A stretch of 64,000 bases of DNA from an uncultured Oscillospiraceae bacterium (GCA_910587645.1 CAJUNA010000005.1:157162-221161), one strand, 5' to 3'; positions 44,716 to 53,755 are shown, counted from the stretch's first letter. A program made the numbers and translations. The notes: generated from the letters alone by a model not told the origin.

Positions 44716-45147
44716 TCAGGCTTCCGGCTCCACCGGTTCGGCAGCTTCCGCCATCTCGACAATCTTCTCCATCTCATACTCAGCAGCTTCCGCCATCTTG
44801 ACAGTCTTTTCAGCTGCGCACTCAGTGGCCTCCGCAGCTTCAACAATTTTCTCAACCTCATTTTCATCAATCTTGGCGGCATTGTACTCAATGCTGATCT
44901 CATCGCTGAACAGATGGGGTTCATCGCCCTTTTCCATCTTTTCCATCAGCCTTGCGGTCAAAGTACCTTCGCCCAGGTTGATACCGAATTTCCGGCCTTT
45001 CCCCTCCTCCTGGCTGGGGGCGCTGGTAATACGCCACAGAAGGGCCTGATAGCTGTTCTCACCAGTTTCCTCATTCTTTTCCACCTTGTAGGGGGTCAAG
45101 CCCGCGGCCAAAGCGGCAACTCCAAGCACTTTCCAAAAATTTTTCAT
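44716..45147 (-). CDS. Small anchored protein with 14-residue tandem repeats
   Basis: A 143-residue protein of unknown family. A short hydrophobic N-terminus (MKNFWKVLGVAALAAGLTPY) may anchor or export it; the next part lacks known motifs. The C-terminal third is three tandem 14-residue units of the form E-x-x-x-E-K-(I/T)-V-x-x-A-E-A-x, acidic and likely helical, a short amphipathic coiled-coil-like tail. AGAAGGAGAGC precedes the ATG. Lies between serS and mscL with its own terminator. Confidence 0.8.
   Translation of the reverse strand: MKNFWKVLGVAALAAGLTPYKVEKNEETGENSYQALLWRITSAPSQEEGKGRKFGINLGEGTLTARLMEKMEKGDEPHLFSDEISIEYNAAKIDENEVEKIVEAAEATECAAEKTVKMAEAAEYEMEKIVEMAEAAEPVEPEA
44741..44866 (-). 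repeat. Three tandem 42-base repeats
   Basis: Units at 44741-44782, 44783-44824 and 44825-44866 encode the 14-residue repeats at the end of the protein above. The first two are most alike and the third more divergent, suggesting stepwise duplication in frame. Confidence 0.85.
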
Positions 45148-45238
45148 ATCAAGCTCTCCTTCTAAAAATATAATGAATAGGATCCTTTTTCTCTTAAGAA
45201 AAAGAACTAAAAAGACGCTCCCGCAGCGGTGCCGCTGC

Positions 45239-46543
45239 TCAACGCTTCGGCGTAATCACCCCGGCCCCGCCCATATAGGGCCGCAGGGCTGCCGGGATTC
45301 GTACACTGCCATCGGCCTCCAAATTATTCTCCAGGAAGGCAATCAGCATTCGCGGCGGCGCAACGACGGTATTGTTCAAGGTATGGGGCAGGTAATTTTT
45401 CCCGTCTGCGCCCTTGACGCGGATTTTCAGCCGCCGTGCCTGGGCATCGCCCATGTTTGCGCAGGAGCAGACCTCAAAATATTTCTTCTGCCTGGGGCTC
45501 CAAGCCTCGATGTCGCAGCTTTTGACCTTCAGATCCGCCAGGTCGCCGGAGCAGCATTCCAACTGCCGGACTGGGATATCCAGGCTTCTAAACAGCTCCA
45601 CGCTGAACCGCCACATTTTCTCATACCACCCCATGGACTCTTCCGGCTTACAGACCACGATCATTTCCTGCTTCTCAAACTGATGGATCCGGTAAACCCC
45701 CCGTTCTTCCAGCCCATGGGCTCCCTTTTCCTTCCGGAAGCAGGGGGAATAGGAGGTCAATGTCTGGGGCAAGGAGTCCTCCGGCAAGATCTGGTCAATA
45801 AACCGCCCGATCATAGAGTGCTCGCTTGTGCCAATCAAATAGAGGTCTTCCCCCTCTATTTTATACATCATGGCATCCATTTCTGTCTGGCTCATGACGC
45901 CCTCAACCACATTTCTGCGGATCATAAAAGGCGGGATGCAGTAGGTAAAGCCCTTTCCAATCATAAAATCCCTGGCATAAGCCAGCACGCCCTCATGGAG
46001 CCTGGCGATATCGCCTACCAGGTAATAGAACCCATTTCCGGCGACCCGTCCGGCGGCATCCATATCAATCCCATGGAACCGCTCCATAATTTCAGTGTGG
46101 TAAGGGATTTCAAACTCTGGGACCAGGGGTTCCCCAAACCGTTCCTTTTCCACATTGGCGCTGTCATCCGGCCCAATGGGTACAGAGGGGTCAATTATAT
46201 TCGGAATGACCATCAGGATATGATGGATTTCCTCCTCCAATTCACCCTCCCGCTTTTCCAGTTCAGCCAGCTGGTCAGCGTTTGCTTTCACCTTTGCCTT
46301 TACAGCTTCCGCTTCCTCCAGCTTGGAGGGATCTTTTTTTGCCTGCCCCATCAGCATGCCCACCTGTTTGCTCAGCGTATTCCGCTGTGCTCTCAGCTCG
46401 CTTGCTTCGGTGATAGAGCGCCTGTTTTCTTCATCCAGGATTAAAAGCTGATCTACTAGGGGAAGCTTTTCGTCCTGAAACTTTTTCCGGATGTTTTCCT
46501 TGACAGCATCGGGGTTTTCCCGAATCCATTTCATGTCTAACAA
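45239..46543 (-). CDS. serS: Serine-tRNA ligase
   Basis: A 434-residue class II synthetase. The N-terminal antiparallel coiled coil (about 30-105) that grips tRNA-Ser is evident; motif 2 is FRKEKGAHGLEERGVYRIHQ near 270 and motif 3 lies in the last 40 residues (NNTVVAPPRMLIAFLENN). GAAGGAGGTCACTAC precedes the ATG. No T-box leader is seen in the 120-base gap upstream. Confidence 0.97.
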   Translation of the reverse strand: MLDMKWIRENPDAVKENIRKKFQDEKLPLVDQLLILDEENRRSITEASELRAQRNTLSKQVGMLMGQAKKDPSKLEEAEAVKAKVKANADQLAELEKREGELEEEIHHILMVIPNIIDPSVPIGPDDSANVEKERFGEPLVPEFEIPYHTEIMERFHGIDMDAAGRVAGNGFYYLVGDIARLHEGVLAYARDFMIGKGFTYCIPPFMIRRNVVEGVMSQTEMDAMMYKIEGEDLYLIGTSEHSMIGRFIDQILPEDSLPQTLTSYSPCFRKEKGAHGLEERGVYRIHQFEKQEMIVVCKPEESMGWYEKMWRFSVELFRSLDIPVRQLECCSGDLADLKVKSCDIEAWSPRQKKYFEVCSCANMGDAQARRLKIRVKGADGKNYLPHTLNNTVVAPPRMLIAFLENNLEADGSVRIPAALRPYMGGAGVITPKR

Positions 46544-46664
46544 GAGTAGTGACCTCCTTCAATCCACGCAAGCGTGGAAAAAATATTTTCTCTTCAAAGC
46601 CCAAGGACTTCTCAGGTATTTTAAATCCATGGACAGCGGTAAAGCTTTCCGTTATTTGTAAAAG

Positions 46665-46680
46665 TGTTTCACGTGAAACA
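46665..46680. promoter_or_regulatory. parS: parS site 1
   Basis: A perfect palindromic TGTTTCACGTGAAACA, the consensus ParB-binding site of Bacillus and most bacteria. It lies four bases from the end of parB. Confidence 0.97.
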
Positions 46681-46683
46681 TTT

Positions 46684-47541
46684 TTACCGGCCTAATCCTT
46701 CTAATGCTTCCAGCAGGTCGTTCAAATCATCGACCCCATAATATTCGATCTCGACTTTTCCCTTTTTCTTCCCCTGGGAAATATGGCAATGCCTTCCCAG
46801 CTTGGAGGAGAGGGACCTTGCGGCTTCCGCCGCGTAATCAGGCGTTTTTTCCACTGTTTCCGCCTTTTCCAAGCCGCTGGCTTGTAATTTCCGGACAAGC
46901 TGCTCCGTCTGCCTGACATTAAGCTTATACTTCATGATCTCATCCACCGCCTTTTTCCGCAGGGCGGGGGAGAGGGGAAGCAGTGCCCTGGCGTGCCCTG
47001 CGGAAAGCTCCCCGTTTTCCACCAAGTGCTGGATGGAATCATTTAGTTCCAGCAGCCGGATTGCGTTCGCCACCGCGCTGCGGGAGCGGCCAACCCGTTC
47101 CGCCGCTTCGGCCTGGGACATTCCGTAGGTATCGGTAAGTACCCGGAACCCCTGGGCTTCTTCGATGGGATTCAAGTCCTCCCGCTGTAGGTTCTCGATC
47201 ATGGCCAATTCCATAGCCTTCTGATCATCGGCCTCAATAATAATGGCCGGGACCTCCTCCAGGCCCGCGCTTCTCGCGGCCCGCCACCGCCGCTCACCGG
47301 CAATGATCTGATAGTATCCACTTGCCAGCTTCCGGACGGTAAGAGGCTGAATTACGCCGTGCTGCCGGATGGAATCAGCCAGTTCCTCCAGCTTGGTGGA
47401 ATCAAAATTCTTTCGCGGCTGATTATGGCAGCTCTCAATTTGAGAAATGGGCAGGGTAGAGGAGGGCGTCGAAAAATCGGCGGAAAAATCCTCACCCAAC
47501 AGTGCGCTGAGACCTTTACCCATACCTTTTTCTTTAGCCAA
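46684..47541 (-). CDS. parB: Chromosome partitioning protein ParB (Spo0J)
   Basis: A 285-residue CTP-dependent DNA clamp that loads at parS and spreads. The CTPase region is recognisable in AGERRWRAARSAGL near 78 and MIENLQREDLNPIEEA near 112; the helix-turn-helix MSQAEAAERVGRSRSAVANA lies near 135. The N-terminus MGKGLSALLG is typical and likely stimulates ParA. It follows parA by 29 bases and lies between two clusters of parS. Confidence 0.97.
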   Translation of the reverse strand: MAKEKGMGKGLSALLGEDFSADFSTPSSTLPISQIESCHNQPRKNFDSTKLEELADSIRQHGVIQPLTVRKLASGYYQIIAGERRWRAARSAGLEEVPAIIIEADDQKAMELAMIENLQREDLNPIEEAQGFRVLTDTYGMSQAEAAERVGRSRSAVANAIRLLELNDSIQHLVENGELSAGHARALLPLSPALRKKAVDEIMKYKLNVRQTEQLVRKLQASGLEKAETVEKTPDYAAEAARSLSSKLGRHCHISQGKKKGKVEIEYYGVDDLNDLLEALEGLGR

Positions 47542-47570
47542 AGGAAAGCCCTCCTACTTCATATAATATA

Positions 47571-48329
47571 TCACTTCTGGTTCTTCCGTAAAAACTCCTG
47601 GGCCAGGGCGGCGTAGGCCTCAGACCCTCTGCTGGTCCTGTCATAGGCGCTGATGGGTTTCCCGTGGCTGGGCGCCTCACTAAGCCTGACGTTTCTTGGG
47701 ATCACCGTGGCGTATACTTTCCCAGGGAAAAACCGCTTGACCTCTTCCGCCACCTGCAAAGCCAGGTTGGTCCTGCTGTCATACATAGTCAGCAATACGC
47801 CCTCCAGCTCCAGTTGTGGATTCAGCCCCCGCCTTACCGCCCGGATGGTATACATTAAATCGCTTAGACCTTCCAGGGCAAAATACTCACTCTGTACTGG
47901 CACAAGGGCGCTGTCCGCGGCACACAGCCCGTTTAGCGTCAGCAGCTCCAGAGAGGGCGGGCAGTCTACGAATATGTAGTCATAATGCGGCGCCAGCTTT
48001 TCCAGGGCCTTACGCAATAGATGCTCCCGGTTCTGGATGGCAACCATCTCCACACCCGCGCCGGCCAAGCCCTTGGAGGAGGGGAGCACATCGCCATACC
48101 GGGTAGGGACTACCCGCTTTTCCGGTTCAATATTGTTGAGCAAAACGTCATAAATCCCCAGGGACAGGGACTTATCAACGCCCATGCCTGACGTCGCGTT
48201 AGCCTGTGGGTCGAAGTCACAGAGCAGAACCCTCTGTCCCATTTCCTTCAAGGCGGCAGTGAGACTAACGCATGTGGTAGTTTTCCCTACACCGCCTTTT
48301 TGATTCACAATGGTAATGATCTTGCCCAC
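47571..48329 (-). CDS. parA: Chromosome partitioning ATPase ParA (Soj)
   Basis: A 252-residue Walker ATPase that moves ParB-bound origins. The deviant Walker A is KGGVGKTTT near 11; LCDFDPQANATSG near 38 and VDCPPSLELLTLNG near 118 are the switch motifs. CGGGAGGTGTC-like sequence lies before the ATG. It starts the parA-parB unit from a promoter at 48385-48412. In B. subtilis the homologous pair also controls sporulation and DnaA. Confidence 0.97.
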   Translation of the reverse strand: MGKIITIVNQKGGVGKTTTCVSLTAALKEMGQRVLLCDFDPQANATSGMGVDKSLSLGIYDVLLNNIEPEKRVVPTRYGDVLPSSKGLAGAGVEMVAIQNREHLLRKALEKLAPHYDYIFVDCPPSLELLTLNGLCAADSALVPVQSEYFALEGLSDLMYTIRAVRRGLNPQLELEGVLLTMYDSRTNLALQVAEEVKRFFPGKVYATVIPRNVRLSEAPSHGKPISAYDRTSRGSEAYAALAQEFLRKNQK

Positions 48330-48384
48330 AAGACACCTCCGGGAAAGGGACGCGCCGCCCCAGTTTTATAATTGGATATAGTGT

Positions 48385-48412
48385 AGTATATCACAAACCG
48401 GCAACATTTCAA
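48385..48412 (-). promoter_or_regulatory. Promoter of parAB
   Basis: On the minus strand TTGAAA (48407-48412) and TATACT (48385-48390) are 16 bases apart, 56 bases before the parA start. Confidence 0.75.
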
Positions 48413-48556
48413 CAGGAAAAGGGAAAATTTTTCATAAATTTAAGATATTTTTTTCCGAAACCAATTTGGCCTTGGCGTTATACCCGCAATTTCACCCGCC
48501 TAGTCTATTGTTATCCGGATCCTGCATTTTTTTGTCTGCTGGATATTATGGAAAAA

Positions 48557-48572
48557 TGTTTCACGTGAAACA
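48557..48572. promoter_or_regulatory. parS: parS site 2
   Basis: Second perfect TGTTTCACGTGAAACA, upstream of parA. Confidence 0.97.
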
Positions 48573-48595
48573 CTTGGTTCCTCTCAGAAGCCCAG

Positions 48596-48611
48596 TGTTT
48601 CACGTGAAACA
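48596..48611. promoter_or_regulatory. parS: parS site 3
   Basis: Third perfect copy, 39 bases from site 2, so about four helical turns away and on nearly the same face of the DNA. Confidence 0.97.
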
Positions 48612-48630
48612 TTTTATCGTGCCGGGAAAA

Positions 48631-49452
48631 TCAGGCAACAGGTTCCACCTTGCCGGTGGCATGGATGTCGCGGATCAATTTACGGGGGCATTTCTCCACG
48701 CAAATGCCGCAGGAAGTGCATTTGGTATAATCAATTGCCGCGTGGTTGTCTGTCACAGTGATGGCACCAGCGGGACAATTTTTCTCGCAAAGGCGGCAGC
48801 CAATGCAGCTTACGGTGCAGAGCCCCTTTGCAGCGGGGCCTTTATCCTTGTTGCCGCAGGGGACCATAATATCAGAAGCATAGGGGACATCGGTAATGAC
48901 GCCCCGGGGGCAGGCTTTTGCGCATTGCATGCAATGGGTGCATTTGTTCTGGTCAACAATGGCCGCGCCATACTCATTAATATGAATAGCATCAAATTTG
49001 CAGGCACGGACGCAGGTGCCCAGGCCCAGGCAGCCATAGGCGCAGTCCAACGGCCCGTTGCCCGCAACCTTCATGGCGGCAACACAATCCTCAATGCCCA
49101 CATATTTCCGGAATTTGTGGCTGGCACGGCTCCCGCCGGAGCAGCGGACAAAGGCGACCCGGCGCTCCTGGGACTTCACTTCCACGCCCATGACCGCCGC
49201 GATGCGGCTGGTTTGCAGGCCGGAGCAGCTGGGGCAGGCGTTAACCGGGGCCTTTTTCTCCAAAATCGCGGCGGCACACCCGGCGCATCCAGGATAGCCG
49301 CATCCACCGCAGTTAGCGCCTGGCAGGCAATCCAAAATCAGTGCGAGCTTGGGGTCGCTTTTGACTTCAAAAACCTTGGAAGCGATTGCCAGGACAAGGC
49401 CAAATACGCCGCCTAAAATGCCTAAAATCAGTACTGCATAGAAAATATTCAT
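48631..49452 (-). CDS. rnfB: Rnf complex subunit B (iron-sulfur)
   Basis: A 273-residue ferredoxin-like subunit that takes electrons from ferredoxin. An N-terminal helix (about 3-26) is followed by a cysteine-rich domain CGGCGYPGC near 48, and then by repeated iron-sulfur motifs: CAYGCLGLGTC, CTHCMQCAKACP, CIGCRLCEKNCP and CTSCGICVEKCP. The ATG at 49452 has AGGAGG six bases upstream; an earlier in-frame start lies within the rnfA end. Last gene of rnfCDGEAB. Confidence 0.96.
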   Translation of the reverse strand: MNIFYAVLILGILGGVFGLVLAIASKVFEVKSDPKLALILDCLPGANCGGCGYPGCAGCAAAILEKKAPVNACPSCSGLQTSRIAAVMGVEVKSQERRVAFVRCSGGSRASHKFRKYVGIEDCVAAMKVAGNGPLDCAYGCLGLGTCVRACKFDAIHINEYGAAIVDQNKCTHCMQCAKACPRGVITDVPYASDIMVPCGNKDKGPAAKGLCTVSCIGCRLCEKNCPAGAITVTDNHAAIDYTKCTSCGICVEKCPRKLIRDIHATGKVEPVA

Positions 49453-49475
49453 TCTTTTCCTCCTATTTGCTGGCA

Positions 49476-50063
49476 TTACCAGGGAATCTTAAGGCCTGAA
49501 AAACCCATGAAACATAGCGCCATCAGCCCCGCCGTTACCAACGCGATGGGGAAGCCCTTGAATGCTTTAGGCGGGTCGGAAAATTCCAGGCGCTCCCGGA
49601 TGCTGCTGAATAGGACAATCGCTAAAAGGAAACCTATGCCCCCGGTAATGCCGTAAACAACGGATTCAATAAAATTGTAATCGTTTTGGACATTTAAGAG
49701 GACTACGCCCAGTACGGCACAGTTGGTAGTGATCAGAGGGAGGTATACGCCCAGTGCTTCGTAGAGGGTGGGCATAGCCTTTTTAAGAAACATTTCTACA
49801 AACTGCACCAGCGCCGCGATAACCAGGATAAAGGCTACGGTGCGCATGTATTTCAAGCCCAGGGCGTCTAACAGAAGACTGACCGGATAACACAGGGCCG
49901 AGGCCAGTCCCATGACGAAAATGACAGCCAGGCCCATGCCAATGGAGGTGTCCATTTTCTTGCTTACGCCCATGAAGGGGCAGATACCGAGGAACTGCAC
50001 CAGAATGAAGTTGTTAATTAAGACCGCTCCCAGTGCAATGTCCAGTAAAATTCTCCAATCCAT
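49476..50063 (-). CDS. rnfA: Rnf complex subunit A
   Basis: A 195-residue integral subunit with six membrane helices. NNFILVQFLGICPFMGVSKK (about 17-36) and ITTNCAVLGVVLLN near 110 are conserved in RnfA and NqrE; cysteines in these half-helices bind an intramembrane iron-sulfur cluster in related complexes. Four bases separate it from rnfE. Confidence 0.97.
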   Translation of the reverse strand: MDWRILLDIALGAVLINNFILVQFLGICPFMGVSKKMDTSIGMGLAVIFVMGLASALCYPVSLLLDALGLKYMRTVAFILVIAALVQFVEMFLKKAMPTLYEALGVYLPLITTNCAVLGVVLLNVQNDYNFIESVVYGITGGIGFLLAIVLFSSIRERLEFSDPPKAFKGFPIALVTAGLMALCFMGFSGLKIPW

Positions 50064-50066
50064 CCT

Positions 50067-50666
50067 TTACTTACCTCCCTTGGCCTTGCCCTGGATCCAC
50101 TGCATGAACGCAATCAGACAGCCCAACGTTAAGAAGCCGCCTACGGGAAGGGCCAGCATGCTGGCCGCATATTCCGCGGGGAAGACCTGGGCGCCATTTA
50201 ATGTGCCTGAGCCTAACAGTTCGCGGATGGCGCTCATGACAATCAGAACCATCGTGTAGCCTAAGCCCTGGCAAATGCCGTCAATGGCGGCGGGGAGGGG
50301 CTTGCTTTTGCTGGCAAAGGATTCCGCCCGGGCCAGGATGATGCAGTTGACCACGATCAGGGGAATGAAAACCCCTAAGCTCTCCGCGATATCCGGGAAA
50401 AAGGCTTGCAGTAGCAGGTCTACCATGGTGACGAAGCCCGCGATGACTACGATATAAGCCGCAATACGGACTTGCTCGGGGATAATCTTGCGCAGGAGGG
50501 AAATGAAAATATTTGATAAGGTCAGGATCACCGTAACCGACAGGCCCATGCCAATGCCGTTGGATACCGTTGTGGTAATAGCCAGGGTGGAACACATGCC
50601 TAAGAGCTGAACTAGAACCGGGTTTTGGGTTAGAAGCCCTTCCTTGATCTGCTTGCCAATATTCAT
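50067..50666 (-). CDS. rnfE: Rnf complex subunit E
   Basis: A 199-residue integral subunit, homologous to RnfA and NqrD, with six helices. NPVLVQLLGMCSTLAIT near 16 and PLIVVNCIILARAESFA near 102 are the paired conserved segments. It forms the inverted-topology pair with RnfA. Confidence 0.97.
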   Translation of the reverse strand: MNIGKQIKEGLLTQNPVLVQLLGMCSTLAITTTVSNGIGMGLSVTVILTLSNIFISLLRKIIPEQVRIAAYIVVIAGFVTMVDLLLQAFFPDIAESLGVFIPLIVVNCIILARAESFASKSKPLPAAIDGICQGLGYTMVLIVMSAIRELLGSGTLNGAQVFPAEYAASMLALPVGGFLTLGCLIAFMQWIQGKAKGGK

Positions 50667-50681
50667 ACCATATTCCCTCCC

Positions 50682-51275
50682 TTATGGCGTGATGCCGATG
50701 GCCGCTAAGGCGGCATTGACACCGGCAGCTACGCCGCGAGAACTTACAGTGGCGCCGGATACGCCGTCAAACCGGTTGGCCCCGCCGTTGACCGTAATCT
50801 CGCCGGCTTCAAGGCTCATGCCGGTAAAGCGGTCTAAAACGGCCTGGTCGCCAACAACTTTAGTGCCAATATTGGGGGTCTCGCTGTGTTTGACAATGGA
50901 TACGCCGGTGACCTTGCCCTCTGCGTTAATGCCCACCATCATCTCAATGGCCCCTTGGGAACCGGCGGTGGAGGTTTCCACCACCCAGCCGATATCCTTG
51001 CCGTCAGAGACCGCTTGGTAGATGGCCGTTACATTGGCTACGGTGAAGCCCAGCGGTTCGTAGTTGTCCGCGGGGAGGACCTGGGACATGGCGGCGCGAA
51101 CTTTTTCCGCTTGGATGGCATCGATGCGGGGCGCCGTGACCTGGTTCACAAGCCCCAGAAGCAGGGCAGTGATGAGACAGATGCCTAAAAGTACCCCTGT
51201 GATGCGGAGGACATATTGAGGGTCTATAGCCAATTTGGGCTTGGCAGGGGTCCGGTTTGCTTTTTCTGCGCTCAT
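50682..51275 (-). CDS. rnfG: Rnf complex subunit G (FMN-binding)
   Basis: A 197-residue subunit with one N-terminal helix (about 25-48) and an outside FMN-binding domain. The SGATVSS motif near 176 carries the threonine to which FMN is covalently linked. The start overlaps the rnfD stop by four bases. Confidence 0.96.
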   Translation of the reverse strand: MSAEKANRTPAKPKLAIDPQYVLRITGVLLGICLITALLLGLVNQVTAPRIDAIQAEKVRAAMSQVLPADNYEPLGFTVANVTAIYQAVSDGKDIGWVVETSTAGSQGAIEMMVGINAEGKVTGVSIVKHSETPNIGTKVVGDQAVLDRFTGMSLEAGEITVNGGANRFDGVSGATVSSRGVAAGVNAALAAIGITP

Positions 51276-52312
51276 TTCTTCGGGGCCTCCTTTTTGGGGG
51301 ATTGCCGGGGCTTCGGCTTACGCTCCTTTTTTGCTTTGACTACGCCGAAACGGTGGGGCTTGGTGCTCTTGTCAATCAGCCAGACCGTCAGGTTCATCAT
51401 AAGAATCGCGTAGCAGACGCCCTCGTTATAGGAGCCAAAATAGCGGATAAATACGGTGATAAGGCCGCAGCCAATGCCGAAAACCGCTTGGCCTAAGTGG
51501 CTCACCGGGCTGGTAACGTAGTCTGTGGCCATGAAAAACGCTCCGAGGAGAAGGCCGCCGCCTAAAAGGTTATAGAGCATCCACTGGAGCGGGTCATTGC
51601 CGCGGGGGAAGAGGAAGGTCAGGAGGGCTACCGTGCCGATGTAGCTGACGGGGATGTACCAGGTGATGACCTTGCGCCAAATCAGGAACAGCCCGCCGAG
51701 AATCAGCAGGAGGGCGCTGACTTCCCCCATGGAGCCGCCGGTGAGGCCCACGAACATTTTGGGGATATCGTACATTTGTTGCAGGCCGGACAGGTTGCCC
51801 TCGTGGAGGAAGGACATGGGCGTGGGGTAGGTGGCCGCGTCAAAAGCCCCCCAGGCGGGGATCGTACTGCGGGGGCCTACCCAGGTGGTCATCTCCCCGG
51901 CCCAGGAGAGCATGAAAGCGCGGGCGGCCAGGGCGGGATTCAGGAAGTTTTTCCCTACGCCGCCAAATAGCTGCTTGACAACTACTATGGCGAAAAAGTC
52001 GCCAATCAGAAGGATCCAATAGGGGATGGTGACCGGGCAGACAAAGGCAATCAGTACGCCCGTCACTGCCGCGCTCAGGTCGCCCAGGGTGTTGTTCTTC
52101 TTCATTATCAAGCGGTAAAGCAGCTCAAACAGGCAGCAGCCTGCAACGCTTACCGCCGCTGTAGCCAGGGCGCGGGGGCCAAAGTTGTATACCGCGAAGG
52201 CCAGGGGCAGGACCATGGCGATCAGGACCTCGCCCATGATGTGGCCGGCGCCGTCCCTGGTGCGGATGTGGGGGGAGGAGGAGCCTATGAGGTTTAAATC
52301 TTTATAGTCCAT
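51272..52312 (-). CDS. rnfD: Rnf complex subunit D
   Basis: A 346-residue membrane subunit, NqrB-like, with about nine helices. NPALAARAFMLSW near 133 and the later FMATDYVTSPVS near 262, which includes the segment that normally carries covalent flavin at a Thr, are conserved. A basic, lysine-rich tail ends the protein. Three bases separate it from rnfC. Confidence 0.95.
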   Translation of the reverse strand: MDYKDLNLIGSSSPHIRTRDGAGHIMGEVLIAMVLPLAFAVYNFGPRALATAAVSVAGCCLFELLYRLIMKKNNTLGDLSAAVTGVLIAFVCPVTIPYWILLIGDFFAIVVVKQLFGGVGKNFLNPALAARAFMLSWAGEMTTWVGPRSTIPAWGAFDAATYPTPMSFLHEGNLSGLQQMYDIPKMFVGLTGGSMGEVSALLLILGGLFLIWRKVITWYIPVSYIGTVALLTFLFPRGNDPLQWMLYNLLGGGLLLGAFFMATDYVTSPVSHLGQAVFGIGCGLITVFIRYFGSYNEGVCYAILMMNLTVWLIDKSTKPHRFGVVKAKKERKPKPRQSPKKEAPKK

Positions 52313-52315
52313 GGG

Positions 52316-53683
52316 TTAACCCTCCTTCTTCTCTGGCGCTGCCTGGGCCGTTTCCGCTGCGGCCTTGGCGGCGGCTTTCGCGTTGTTGATCTTTTGCTTG
52401 CCCGCCCGGAAGGCCTGCACCAGGTGGAGGCGGCCCGGGCAGATGTAGCTGCACGCGCCGCACTCGATGCAGTCCAGAAGATGGGCCGCTTCCAGCTCCG
52501 GAAGCATCCCGGCTTCCTCATACTGGTACATAAATACCGGCTGGAGGTGCATGGGGCACACCGATATGCACTTGCCGCAGCGGATGCAGGCGGGATAGTC
52601 AACAGTGCGCTCCTCCTTATCCGCGAAGGCCAGGATGGCATTGGTGCCTTTGCCTATGGGGGCCGCCATGTCGTACTGGCTGTGGCCCATCATGGGGCCG
52701 CCCATGAGAATCTTAAAGGTGCCCTGCTTGACGCCGCCGCAGGCGTCCAGCAGGTCGCTGATGGGGGTGCCTATGGGGCAGTAGAGATTTTTCGGCTCAT
52801 GTACGCCGGAGCCGGAGACGGTGACAACGCGGTGGGTTACCGGCTTGCCCTCGTGAATGGCGCGGTAGATGGCCATGGTGGTGACAATGTTGAACACCGC
52901 GCAGCCGATGGAGGCCGGTAACGCGCCGGGAGGGACCTGGCGGCCCGTGATGGACTGGCAGAGCTGCTTTTCCGCGCCCTGGGGATAGCGGGTGCGCAGG
53001 ACGTCTACGACCGCCGGGGCTTTTTCCTCCTCAATCTTCAGGCGCAGCATTTCCGCCGCGTTGGCCTTGTTGGCCTCTATGGCGATATGGACGCGGTCTA
53101 CGCCGAAAATGCGGGCTAGGAGCTTGACGCCGCCCAGGACCTCCTCGGGGTGCTCCAGGAGGATGCGGTGGTCACTGGTAATGTATGGCTCGCACTCGCT
53201 GGCGTTGACGATCACTGTATCCACCTTGTTCAGGCCGGAGCTGATCTTAACATGGGTGGGGAAGGTGGCGCCGCCCATGCCTACAATGCCCGCTTCTTTG
53301 ACCAGGGCGCTGATTTGCTCCGGGGTCAGGCCGTCAGGGTTGCGGGGCGGGGCCAGGGTGGGGCAGGGGGTGTCGTTGAAGTCGTTTTCAATCACTACGC
53401 TCATTACCGGGACGCCAGAAAAGTGAATGCGCGGTTCTACCGCGGATACCGTGCCGGATATGCTGGCGTGAACCGGGGCGGAGACGAAGGCGGGGGCGTC
53501 CCCTACCTTTTGCCCGACCGTTACCTGATCCCCCACCGCTACGCAGGGCGTACAGGGGGCGCCAATGTGCAGGGACATGGGGATCACCACACGGGCAGGG
53601 GGCGGCAGGGTCTCAATGGGCTTCTTATTGGTGGCGGACTTCTGGTCGTTGGGATGGATGCCGCCGAAAAAAGCTTGTGGCAT
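52316..53683 (-). CDS. rnfC: Rnf complex subunit C
   Basis: A 455-residue peripheral subunit that exchanges electrons with NAD. It has a Rossmann-like flavin/NADH region (GMGGATFPTHVKI near 142) and two ferredoxin-type motifs CIRCGKCISVCP near 377 and CIECGACSYICP near 415, then an alanine- and lysine-rich tail. It is the first gene of the operon, driven by a promoter at 53756-53784. The complex couples ferredoxin oxidation to NAD reduction with ion pumping, a key energy source of anaerobic Clostridia. Confidence 0.97.
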   Translation of the reverse strand: MPQAFFGGIHPNDQKSATNKKPIETLPPPARVVIPMSLHIGAPCTPCVAVGDQVTVGQKVGDAPAFVSAPVHASISGTVSAVEPRIHFSGVPVMSVVIENDFNDTPCPTLAPPRNPDGLTPEQISALVKEAGIVGMGGATFPTHVKISSGLNKVDTVIVNASECEPYITSDHRILLEHPEEVLGGVKLLARIFGVDRVHIAIEANKANAAEMLRLKIEEEKAPAVVDVLRTRYPQGAEKQLCQSITGRQVPPGALPASIGCAVFNIVTTMAIYRAIHEGKPVTHRVVTVSGSGVHEPKNLYCPIGTPISDLLDACGGVKQGTFKILMGGPMMGHSQYDMAAPIGKGTNAILAFADKEERTVDYPACIRCGKCISVCPMHLQPVFMYQYEEAGMLPELEAAHLLDCIECGACSYICPGRLHLVQAFRAGKQKINNAKAAAKAAAETAQAAPEKKEG

Positions 53684-53755
53684 TGCTTCACCTCATTTTT
53701 TGGTTATTCCGCGTTTTGCTGGATAGGGGCCAATGGGCCTAATTCACACGGCTCT

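Larger units (their letters stand above)
48330..48630. other. parA-rnfB intergenic region with parS sites
   Basis: A 301-base region without a gene. It contains the parA promoter (48385-48412), a pyrimidine- and A/T-rich middle and two parS sites 39 bases apart near the rnfB end. The rnfB stop is 20 bases from the second of them; no clear rnf terminator is seen. Confidence 0.8.

Noticed and set aside
45173..46444. A 423-codon + strand frame opposite serS
   Set aside because: No start signal or domains; serS is complete on the other strand.
46563..46578. CCACGC/GCGTGG hairpin upstream of serS as a terminator
   Set aside because: The T-run lies before the stem on the minus strand, the wrong order for a serS-direction terminator, and no + strand gene ends there.
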